Under the pieces are notes generated by a model. It saw only the letters and a program-made list of their open reading frames with translations, was not told where the DNA came from and did not search any database. DNA of 64,000 nucleotides from an uncultured Candidatus Saccharibacteria bacterium (GTDB lineage Bacteria; Patescibacteriota; Saccharimonadia; Saccharimonadales; Saccharimonadaceae), in NCBI GenBank assembly GCA_937898545.1, contig CALEJV010000004.1, positions 20,188-84,187 on the forward strand, in the 5' to 3' direction. How positions within the stretch are numbered: position 1 is the stretch's first letter; the number at the start of each line of letters is the position of its first letter. The position numbers and the translations under genes were made by a program. Below, piece after piece: positions 16,574 to 23,356 of this stretch.

Positions 16574-16582
16574 TGCTATCAT
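16574..16582 (+). promoter_or_regulatory. Extended -10 promoter of the Spherulin-4-like gene
   Basis: TGC-TATCAT (16574-16582). A GTG lies 5 nt after the box (16588) and an in-frame ATG 11 nt after it (16594). No ribosome binding site is seen. Confidence 0.5.
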
Positions 16583-16593
16583 AGAGAGTGACT

Positions 16594-17883
16594 ATGCAGG
16601 ATGTGACAGATGCAGCACGGGCGTCCACGGGTGTGGCGATGCGGTGGAGTATGCAGCAGATATGGCGCGCTGTGCTAATGTTTGTGGCTGCTGTGGCAGT
16701 GCTGGGGCAGTTGCTTGCGCCGCAGGTGAGTGCTCTGGCACCGCAGCAGTCCATCATGATGCCAGCCTATAGCTACCCCATGCAGGGTGGCAACAATCAG
16801 TATTGGAATGATATGGCTAATGTCTCGAGCAAGACGCCCTTTGTAGTGGTTAATCCCTCGAGTGGGCCAGGTACAACGGTTAGTAGTGATTATGTAAAGG
16901 CTCTGGCGCGACTCGATTCGCTTGGGGTCAAATACATTGGCTACGTCAAGCATGGCCGCCAGACGCGCAATATTGCTGAGGTGGCAGCAGAGATCGACCG
17001 CTGGTATGCGCTCTACCCCAATGTGAAGGGGATCTTCTTCGACGAAGCCGACAACCACAGTAGTGGCCAAAAGACCTGCTATCTGGCCAATCTCTACAAC
17101 TACGTCAAAGTCAAGCACCCAGGCTCCATCGTTATCCATAATGCGGGCACACGCTTCCTCGGTGAGTCTGTCATGCCCTATGGTGATGTATTCTTGAATG
17201 CCGAGACCTCGGCGGCGCGCTACCTGAGCGATAGCTACTACGACCTAAATCACCCAACGGCCACCAACTTCGAGAAAAACCCAGCCAACGCCTACAAAAT
17301 GTGGCACGTCATCCACAGTGTGGGCAGCAACGAGCAGCAGGCCCAGGTGGTAGCCAAGGCCCGTGAGCGCAATGCTGGCTGGGTGTATACGACCTCCGAT
17401 CGTGGCCCGACCACACCAGCCGAGGAGGCAGACCCAAATATCAACCCGTATAATGATTCATCTACCTTGTTGGGTGGCTTGGCCGGCCTGGGGAGTATCC
17501 AGCGCGGTAATGTGCCAGTGGGTGCAGCCACGCCGCTCACGGCTGATTGCGCCGATACCTTTGGCCTGAAAGTAACAGCTCAGCCCGCGCCAGCACCTAC
17601 ACCAGCGCCAAAACCCGCCCCCAAGCCTGAGGAGAAGAAAAAAGACGACAAAGACAAGAAAAAGGACGAAAAGAAGGACAAGAAAAAGCCGCAGCCAAGC
17701 AAAAAGCACCAGCAGCCGACTGTGCGCAAGCAAGAGGCAGGGCCCAGCTGGACGATCATCCTCCTCATCGCTGTAGCAGTAGTTCTCGCTGCAGCTGGTG
17801 GCGGTGGTGCCTGGTGGTGGTTTGTTGGCCGCAAGCGCCGCCACGCGAAGAACCGCAGCCGGTATGACAACACAATGATTTAA
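16594..17883 (+). CDS. Spherulin-4-like (putative glycoside hydrolase fold) cell-surface protein, 429 aa
   Basis: Residues about 25-48 form a hydrophobic signal segment ending in V-S-A-L-A. Residues about 55-300 match the spherulation-specific family 4 pattern: I-M-M-P-A-Y-S-Y-P at the first strand, V-V-V-N-P-S-S-G-P-G-T, G-Y-V-K-H-G-R-Q-T-R, G-I-F-F-D-E-A-D (acidic pair near residue 149) and I-V-I-H-N-A-G-T-R. The fold is a TIM barrel resembling glycoside hydrolases; activity in this family is poorly established. A Pro/Lys-rich spacer follows, then a C-terminal membrane helix (about 388-412) with a basic tail, so the domain should be displayed outside and anchored at its C-terminus. Start is ATG 16594 or GTG 16588. 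It may act on host surface polysaccharide (inference). Confidence 0.82.
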   Translation: MQDVTDAARASTGVAMRWSMQQIWRAVLMFVAAVAVLGQLLAPQVSALAPQQSIMMPAYSYPMQGGNNQYWNDMANVSSKTPFVVVNPSSGPGTTVSSDYVKALARLDSLGVKYIGYVKHGRQTRNIAEVAAEIDRWYALYPNVKGIFFDEADNHSSGQKTCYLANLYNYVKVKHPGSIVIHNAGTRFLGESVMPYGDVFLNAETSAARYLSDSYYDLNHPTATNFEKNPANAYKMWHVIHSVGSNEQQAQVVAKARERNAGWVYTTSDRGPTTPAEEADPNINPYNDSSTLLGGLAGLGSIQRGNVPVGAATPLTADCADTFGLKVTAQPAPAPTPAPKPAPKPEEKKKDDKDKKKDEKKDKKKPQPSKKHQQPTVRKQEAGPSWTIILLIAVAVVLAAAGGGGAWWWFVGRKRRHAKNRSRYDNTMI

Positions 17884-17996
17884 GCGACAAAAGGGTGTCG
17901 CGCATGCCACCAATTCTCACATATCCTCTTCTCACTACTCGTTGCTCGGATAGAGGTGATGAGGCTGTGATATGTGTAGTTGTGGTGAGGGGTTGA

Positions 17997-18025
17997 TTGA
18001 CGAATCTGGGATAACTTGTTAAGAT
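17997..18025 (+). promoter_or_regulatory. Promoter of the 18035 gene
   Basis: TTGACG (17997-18002), a 17-nt spacer, TAAGAT (18020-18025). A TTG start codon lies 9 nt after the box at 18035. Confidence 0.55.
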
Positions 18026-18034
18026 AAAGCTGTT

Positions 18035-18316
18035 TTGGAGAAACAACTCTCTCGACGCAGTGAGTATATGATCTATGACCAACCACAAGAGGTGGAGAAT
18101 GGTGTCCCGTTTGCTGTCATAGGGGATCAAGGCGAAGAAATTACTGTCATGCCAAGTGGTGTCGAATGGCTGAGCGCAACCTATGTGCGGTTTGTGGGCA
18201 GCGCAGCGATCAAGGGCAGTGGAAACATTCTCTCTATCAAGGGCGCGCAGACTACATATGAAGGTGATGATACGATGCGCCTGGTAATTGACCATGACAG
18301 CCCAGATGGCGTGTAA
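18035..18316 (+). CDS. Unrecognised small protein, 93 aa
   Basis: A small soluble protein with alternating hydrophobic residues suggesting beta structure (V-P-F-A-V-I-G-D-Q-G-E-E-I-T-V, Y-V-R-F-V-G-S-A-A-I-K-G-S-G). The start is uncertain. TTG 18035 lies 9 nt after the -10 box, which would be a near-leaderless non-ATG start; ATG 18068 would give 82 residues but lacks a clear ribosome binding site. No family is recognised. It is read in the same direction as pnp but separated from it by pnp's own promoter. Confidence 0.6.
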   Translation: MEKQLSRRSEYMIYDQPQEVENGVPFAVIGDQGEEITVMPSGVEWLSATYVRFVGSAAIKGSGNILSIKGAQTTYEGDDTMRLVIDHDSPDGV

Positions 18317-18366
18317 GCTCCGAGGCTGTCAGATATGAAGCACTACCAGTATATCCCAAAATGCGG

Positions 18367-18372
18367 TATACT
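18367..18372 (+). promoter_or_regulatory. -10 box of pnp
   Basis: TATACT with no clear -35. It gives a leader of about 95 nt before ATG 18476, in contrast to the many leaderless genes. Confidence 0.45.
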
Positions 18373-18389
18373 AAAGAGAGTATATTAAC

Positions 18390-18459
18390 GCGGCAGTGAT
18401 AGCGTTGAGGGCTTGCATGAAGATGATGGGTGCGAGCATTCACCCCTGTTACTTGCCGC
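18390..18459 (+). promoter_or_regulatory. Structured 5' leader of pnp
   Basis: GCGGCA (18390-18395) can pair with TGCCGC (18454-18459), enclosing an inner GGGTG (18428-18432)/CACCC (18441-18445) stem. The ribosome binding site AAAGGAG (18464-18469) begins just 3' of the outer stem. In other bacteria pnp leaders mediate autoregulation through RNase processing and PNPase, so a similar role here is plausible but is inference. Confidence 0.45.
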
Positions 18460-18479
18460 AAGAAAGGAGCTCTATATGA
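18417..18479 (+). CDS. Possible 20-codon leader peptide overlapping the pnp start
   Basis: An ATG at 18417 with GAGGG 5 nt upstream opens a frame of 20 codons whose TGA (18477-18479) overlaps the pnp ATG (18476-18478). This is the geometry of translational coupling. pnp also has its own AAAGGAG inside the small frame, so the overlap may be fortuitous. Confidence 0.3.
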   Translation: MKMMGASIHPCYLPQERSSI

Positions 18480-20593
18480 GTATTATTAACCCAAGCGGCA
18501 AAGATGTCTTTGCTGTGACGACGCAGTTATGCGGTCGCCCTCTCACTCTGGAGGTTAACCGCGTTGGTTTCCGCTCGACGGCCAGTGTGCTAGTGCGGTA
18601 CGGCGATACGGTGGTGCTGGGTACGGCCCAGGTGGGCACCCGCCCGGTAACGCTGGATTACTTCCCCTTAAGCATCGACTACGAAGAGAAGTTCTATGCT
18701 TCGGGCAAGATTAGCGGTAGCCGCTTTATTAAGCGTGAGGGCCGGCCCAGCGACGAAGCAGTGCTGATTGGCCGCCTGATCGACCGGCCAATCCGCCCAC
18801 TCTTCCCCAAAGGCTACCGCCAGGAAGTGCAGGTGGTGGCTACCGTGCTTAGCATGGACCCGAGCTTCCGCCCCGATATGGTGGCGATGGTTGCCGCTAG
18901 CAGCGCCCTGATGTTAACTGGTACGCCGTTTGATGGGCCAGTGGCGGGTCTGCGCGTTGGCCGGGTGAATGGTGAGTTTAAGGCCTTCCTGACACCAGAG
19001 GAGCGTGAGCAGTCCGACCTTGACCTCGTGGTGGCGGGGATTGAGCGCGGCATTACCATGGTAGAAGCTGGCGCTAAAGAGGTGCCCGAGGAGGTGATCG
19101 TCGATGCCATAGCCTGGGCGCACCAAGCCATGCAGCCAGCGATTACACTGCAACAAGAACTGGCTGCCAAGGTGGCACCAGCACCGCAGGAGTACGAGCT
19201 CGTTTTGCCAAATGAAGACATCCAGGCCGTAGCCAACCAATGGGTTGATGGCAAACTAGGCGAGAAGATCCGCCGCCCATACCCCGAGCGCAATGAAGTT
19301 GTGAATGAAATTCGCTGGGCTTTCCACGAGGCCATGGCCGAGCAGCTCGGCCTTGACGGCGAGGAATACGCCGCGGTGCGTGATGAGTACGACGAAGCCT
19401 TTACCCTGGCACTACACAACGATGTGCGCCGCGGCATTGTGGAGGAGCGTATTCGCCCCGATGGCCGCGCCCTGACGGAGATCCGCCCACTCTCGAGCGA
19501 GGTCGGTATCTTGCCCCGCACCCACGGTAGCAGCCTGTTTACCCGCGGGGTAACGCAGGGTATGAATATTGTTACGCTGGCACCGCTGAGTTACGCACAG
19601 CTCGTCGATACCATGGAGGTAACAGAAGGTGAGCGCCGCTATATGCACCACTACAACGCCCCGGGTTATACGGTGGGTGAGGTCAAGCGCCTCGGCAGCC
19701 CGGGCCGGCGTGAGATTGGCCACGGCTATCTGGCGGAGCGTGCCCTTACGGCAGTGCTACCGAGCGAAGAAGAGTTCCCCTATGCCATCCGCAGCGTCAC
19801 AGAAATCATGAGCCAGAACGGCTCTACCAGCATGGCGGCCACCTGTAGCAGCTGCTTGGCCCTGATGGACGCTGGCGTGCCGCTTAAGGCACCAGTCAGT
19901 GGTATTGCTATGGGCCTCATGATGGATGGCGACACACCCTACGTACTGAGCGACATTGCCGACGCCGAGGACTTTGCTGGCGACATGGACTTTAAGGTGA
20001 CGGGCACCAGCAAGGGTATTACCGCCCTACAGATGGATATGAAGGTGCATGGCCTGCCGGTGCAGGTGCTGCGCCAGGCGCTTGAGCAGAGCAAGGCCGG
20101 CCGTGCCCACATCCTGGAGCACATGCTGAGTGTACTGCCTGGCCCACGCAAAGAGCTCAGCCCCTACGCGCCGCGTATCGAAAAGCTCAAGATTAACCCA
20201 GATAAAATAGGCGCTGTTATCGGCAAGGGTGGTGAAACCATCAACAAAATCACTAGCGAAACTGGTGCCGAGGTAGATATTAAAGAAGACGGCCTGATTA
20301 CCATTGCTAGCCCCAATGGTGAGGCGATTGAGAAGGCGCTGGCTTGGATCAAAAGCCTGGTGGAAGAGCCCGAAGTTGGCCGCACCTACACCGGCACCGT
20401 CGTGACGATTAAGGACTTTGGTGCCTTTGTGAACATCCTACCTGGCGTGGATGGGATGGTGCATATCTCGAAGCTTGCCAAAGGCCGAGTCGGTAAGGTA
20501 ACAGATGTCGTGCAAGAAGGCCAAACCGTGCAAGTGAAGATCACCGGCATTGACGAGCGCGGCAAGATTAATCTGACGATGATCGGATTGTAG
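18476..20593 (+). CDS. pnp: Polyribonucleotide nucleotidyltransferase (PNPase), 705 aa
   Basis: A phosphorolytic 3'-5' exoribonuclease that also adds heteropolymeric tails. Domain order is the first RNase PH core (with F-P-L-S-I-D-Y-E-E-K-F-Y-A-S-G-K-I and R-E-G-R-P-S-D), an alpha-helical linker, and the second RNase PH core with the catalytic-site segment S-Q-N-G-S-T-S-M-A-A-T-C and L-M-D-A-G-V-P. A KH domain with I-G-K-G-G-E-T-I (about residue 580) and an S1 domain (about 635 to the end) follow. Length is usual (about 700). ATG 18476 has AAAGGAG at 7 nt. Longer in-frame starts upstream lie within the leader. Its distance from rpsO (5 kb) shows the usual rpsO-pnp pair has been separated. Confidence 0.97.
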   Translation: MSIINPSGKDVFAVTTQLCGRPLTLEVNRVGFRSTASVLVRYGDTVVLGTAQVGTRPVTLDYFPLSIDYEEKFYASGKISGSRFIKREGRPSDEAVLIGRLIDRPIRPLFPKGYRQEVQVVATVLSMDPSFRPDMVAMVAASSALMLTGTPFDGPVAGLRVGRVNGEFKAFLTPEEREQSDLDLVVAGIERGITMVEAGAKEVPEEVIVDAIAWAHQAMQPAITLQQELAAKVAPAPQEYELVLPNEDIQAVANQWVDGKLGEKIRRPYPERNEVVNEIRWAFHEAMAEQLGLDGEEYAAVRDEYDEAFTLALHNDVRRGIVEERIRPDGRALTEIRPLSSEVGILPRTHGSSLFTRGVTQGMNIVTLAPLSYAQLVDTMEVTEGERRYMHHYNAPGYTVGEVKRLGSPGRREIGHGYLAERALTAVLPSEEEFPYAIRSVTEIMSQNGSTSMAATCSSCLALMDAGVPLKAPVSGIAMGLMMDGDTPYVLSDIADAEDFAGDMDFKVTGTSKGITALQMDMKVHGLPVQVLRQALEQSKAGRAHILEHMLSVLPGPRKELSPYAPRIEKLKINPDKIGAVIGKGGETINKITSETGAEVDIKEDGLITIASPNGEAIEKALAWIKSLVEEPEVGRTYTGTVVTIKDFGAFVNILPGVDGMVHISKLAKGRVGKVTDVVQEGQTVQVKITGIDERGKINLTMIGL

Positions 20594-20625
20594 CAGATCT
20601 GAGCACTAGCCTCGCAACAGAAGAC

Positions 20626-20658
20626 AAACACCCCAGCAAGGATGCGTGGGGTGTTTTG
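20626..20658 (+). terminator. Intrinsic terminator of pnp
   Basis: AACACCCC (20627-20634) pairs with GGGGTGTT (20648-20655), followed by TT. Confidence 0.8.
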
Positions 20659-20774
20659 CTGGTAACAACCTCCGCTTTCTTTGGTGCTGTATGAGTGGAC
20701 GTGAAGGAGAGGAGGGCGTGAAGCGAGAGCAAGGTCAAATCAAAACACATATTGGCCTATTAGTATCTTTCCGG

Positions 20775-20780
20775 TATAAT
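20775..20780 (+). promoter_or_regulatory. -10 box (TATAAT) of the 20819 gene
   Basis: A perfect TATAAT followed by a leader of about 30 nt with AAGGAG (20809-20814) before ATG 20819. Confidence 0.6.
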
Positions 20781-20818
20781 AGTTATGGTAAATAATAGCC
20801 AAATCAACAAGGAGATGC

Positions 20819-21831
20819 ATGAGTAATCAACCAGCAACCCCCCAGGAGCAACCACCAGAGGCTGTCCCAACCTTTGATATGAATAACCCACCTTATACTG
20901 AGGAAGAGAAGGCCGCTCTGGCCAGCAAGCGTGCTGCCGCTGAGCCGGCGCCAGCTACACAGACTCAGGCTGCTGCGCAACCACAACCCGCAGCCCAGCC
21001 AACAGCAGGGCAGCCGCAACCCATGCAACCTGGCGTCGCTGGCATGCCACCACAATATCCCAAGCAGGGTATGAGCAAAGGATTGCTCTGGGGCTTGATT
21101 GGCGGTGGTGTTGCTTTGGTATTATTGATTATTGGCGTAGTGGTGTTCTTTGTCTTCTTTGGGCCGCCAAGCCGAGATGATTATGCAAAGGCGTATAATA
21201 AAGTTGCTAGCTTTGATGCTCGTACTATTCGAGAGATGACAGCTAACTCAGACGATAGTGAGGAGGCTACAAACGAGTTGATTACAAAGGTTGACAAGCA
21301 TCTTGATGAGCTTGGCAAAATGCGTGCCATGCACGACAGCGATGTGAAAAAGCATACGACAGCCTCAAAAAGGAATATGAAGAGCGCAAGCCACTCTTGC
21401 GCGAATATGCTGCGACAACAGTTGCTAAGAAGGAATATAACAAAAACTGCAACAGTAGGTCTACTACATATATCTCAATGAGCAGTGTAGGGTCTGGTGA
21501 TGAAGCAGGCAAAAAATTTGATGAGCAACAAGGCACTTGTATCAAAACACTCGATAAGCTCAAACAATCGCAATACGAGAGTATTCGCAAATATGCCGAA
21601 AGCCAATCACAATATTTGAAGGAGTTGCGAGCCTATTATGTATCTGCTGTGAACTACCTGAAGAGTCGAGAGGGTAGTATGCCAAAGGTACCACGGTCAA
21701 AGGGAGGCTATCTTGGCAAGGATATTAATAGTAAGATAAGTGACGCTGGGGCATCGATTAGTGATGCTAAACGGGAGTTGCGCCAAGTCTTGCGCGCGAA
21801 AGCAAGCGGCAGCAGTCTGAGTGACGACTAG
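20819..21831 (+). pseudogene. Single-pass membrane protein interrupted by a frameshift at a run of five A
   Basis: The first part reads from ATG 20819. It has an N-terminal Pro/Gln/Ala-rich cytoplasmic stretch, one membrane helix (about residues 88-116, G-L-L-W-G-L-I-G-G-G-V-A-L-V-L-L-I-I) and an outer domain. At AAAAA (21347-21351) the sense continues in the -1 frame, as ...K-A-Y-D-S-L-K-K-E-Y-E-E-R-K..., through the second open frame to TAG/terminator at 21831. In the original frame the product would instead run 43 more residues of poor quality to 21481. One additional A would restore a full-length protein of about 336 residues. The site G-AAA-AAG resembles a -1 slippery heptamer, so programmed shifting, a real mutation and a homopolymer sequencing error are all possible. 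The family is not recognised. Confidence 0.7.
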
Positions 21832-21853
21832 GTACTCTATCGTATAAAAACAA

Positions 21854-21884
21854 AAAACACCTGGGTTGTGCTCAGGTGTTTTTA
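21854..21884 (+). terminator. Intrinsic terminator after the frameshifted gene
   Basis: AACACCTGGG (21856-21865) pairs with CTCAGGTGTT (21871-21880) with one mismatch, followed by TTT. Confidence 0.8.
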
Positions 21885-22092
21885 TGATGCGAGAAATGCG
21901 AGACACATAGCAAATACACTTGCTGTTGTTCTCATGTGGTGAGAAATTTGTGGCACTCTTTTTGTTTGTTTATTTGCGATGTATTGAGCTTTTGTGCGCT
22001 TCATGAACGCTTGAGAGTGTGATAATGATAGGGATAGGGTTGAGGATACAACAGAGGTAGATTCTCTTGAAATACGCTCCTCTGACTCAAAC

Positions 22093-22109
22093 TATACACT
22101 AAGTGTATA
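22093..22109. promoter_or_regulatory. Perfect 17-bp palindrome, probable PadR operator
   Basis: TATACACT-A-AGTGTATA. The right arm overlaps a TATAAT (22106-22111), and a further GTGTATA half-site (22137-22143) overlaps the -10 box next to the padR-like gene. PadR regulators commonly bind palindromes at their own promoter and repress it, so autorepression is the natural reading. Confidence 0.65.
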
Positions 22110-22116
22110 ATAAGGC

Positions 22117-22145
22117 TTGCACTCGCTAGTCACTCGGTGTATAGT
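22117..22145 (+). promoter_or_regulatory. Promoter of the padR-ABC operon, leaderless
   Basis: TTGCAC (22117-22122), a 17-nt spacer, TATAGT (22140-22145), then 6 nt to ATG 22152 without a ribosome binding site. A TATAAT at 22106-22111 is an alternative upstream promoter that would give a leader of about 35 nt. Confidence 0.65.
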
Positions 22146-22151
22146 GGAGAT

Positions 22152-22703
22152 ATGAACGTTCAATATACATTACTCGGATTGTTGGCGAATGCGCCAAACT
22201 ATGGCTACGAGCTGAAGAAGCAGTACGATGGCTTCTTTGGCAAAGACAAGCCAATTTTGCCAGGGCAAGTCTACTCGACGTTGGGGCGCTTAAAACGCGA
22301 CAACAAAGTGGAGGAGGTTGCCGACACCAGTGAGTCTGGTGGGCCAGACCGGGTGCGCTATGCCATTACCGAGCAGGGCAAGCAAGACCTGCAAGCTTGG
22401 CTGGAGGCGCCCGAGTTGCCATCGCATCAGTCGCAGGCCAATATGTACGTCAAGACCGTGCTGGCAATCCTGCGCGAAGGCGATGCCGCGCCCTACCTAG
22501 ACAACCAGCGGCAAGCCCATATTCAGCGGATGCGCAGCCTCACAAGCCGCCGCCGCGAAAGTAACCTAGCCGACACATTGCTCATCGACCACGCACTGTA
22601 CCATCTGGAGGCAGACCTGCGCTGGATTGAGCTAACGACGTCGCGCTTAACCAAACTCAAGGAGGAACTGATCAATGAGACCAACCAATCAACCAATCAT
22701 TAG
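22152..22703 (+). CDS. PadR-family transcriptional regulator, 183 aa
   Basis: A winged-helix repressor. The N-terminal segment L-L-G-L-L-A-N-A-P-N-Y-G-Y-E-L-K-K and the wing region G-Q-V-Y-S-T-L-G-R-L-K-R-D-N-K-V are characteristic of PadR, and a C-terminal helical half (Vir_C-like dimerisation arm, rich in Arg/Glu) follows. It is the first gene of an operon with an ABC ATPase (29-nt overlap) and an FtsX-type permease. That layout is typical of inducible exporters in which the regulator senses the transported drug, peptide or stress. The palindrome at 22093 is its likely operator. The leaderless promoter supports ATG 22152. Confidence 0.9.
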   Translation: MNVQYTLLGLLANAPNYGYELKKQYDGFFGKDKPILPGQVYSTLGRLKRDNKVEEVADTSESGGPDRVRYAITEQGKQDLQAWLEAPELPSHQSQANMYVKTVLAILREGDAAPYLDNQRQAHIQRMRSLTSRRRESNLADTLLIDHALYHLEADLRWIELTTSRLTKLKEELINETNQSTNH

Positions 22704-23355
22704 CGCCCGCAACCTGAAGAAATCCTTCGGCCAGACGGAAGCATTGCGCGGCGTGTCGCTGGATGTGATGCCCGGTGAAGTGCTGGCCATTATGGGGCCG
22801 AGTGGCTCGGGCAAGAGTACATTGCTTCATAGCTTGGCGGCGATTACCCCTGTCGATAGTGGCGAGATTCACTGCGCAGGTAAGCGGATCGACAAGCTTA
22901 ATGACGATCAGCGGAGCGTCCTCAGGCGCACAGCCTTTGGCTTTGTCTTCCAGTTTGGGCAGCTCGTGCCAGAGCTCACGGCACTGGATAATGTCGCGCT
23001 GCCACTACTGCTCAATGGCGAGAAGCGTGCCGTAGCGTACGAAGCCGCTCAGCGCTGGCTGGATAATGTAGAGCTGGGCAACAAGGCGGGCAACATGCTC
23101 GGTGAGCTCTCTGGTGGGCAGATGCAGCGGGTAGCAATTGCCAGGGCGATGGTTATCAAGCCGAAGGTGCTGTTTGCCGATGAGCCAACCGGCTCGCTCG
23201 ACAGCCTCAACTCGCAGCGTGTGATGGAACTATTTATCGCCACTGCCAAGCAATATGGTACTACCGTGATTATGGTGACCCACGAACCAACCATTGCTGC
23301 CTATGCCGACCGCGAGATCATCGTGCGCGATGGGCAGATCTCGGGAGGAATGTAA
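22675..23355 (+). CDS. ABC transporter ATP-binding protein (MacB/LolD type), 226 aa
   Basis: The ATPase that drives the adjacent FtsX-type permease. Walker A is G-P-S-G-S-G-K-S-T (residues about 41-49), the Q-loop is in F-V-F-Q-F-G-Q-L-V-P-E-L, the signature is L-S-G-G-Q-M-Q-R-V-A-I-A-R-A, Walker B is V-L-F-A-D-E-P-T-G-S-L-D, and the switch His is in M-V-T-H-E-P. Length fits the MacB/LolD/BceA group. It overlaps the padR gene by 29 nt and is followed after 1 nt by the permease, so the three are co-translated. Substrate is unknown; the family exports antimicrobial peptides or lipoproteins or acts mechanically. Confidence 0.94.
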   Translation: MRPTNQPIISARNLKKSFGQTEALRGVSLDVMPGEVLAIMGPSGSGKSTLLHSLAAITPVDSGEIHCAGKRIDKLNDDQRSVLRRTAFGFVFQFGQLVPELTALDNVALPLLLNGEKRAVAYEAAQRWLDNVELGNKAGNMLGELSGGQMQRVAIARAMVIKPKVLFADEPTGSLDSLNSQRVMELFIATAKQYGTTVIMVTHEPTIAAYADREIIVRDGQISGGM

Positions 23356-23356
23356 T

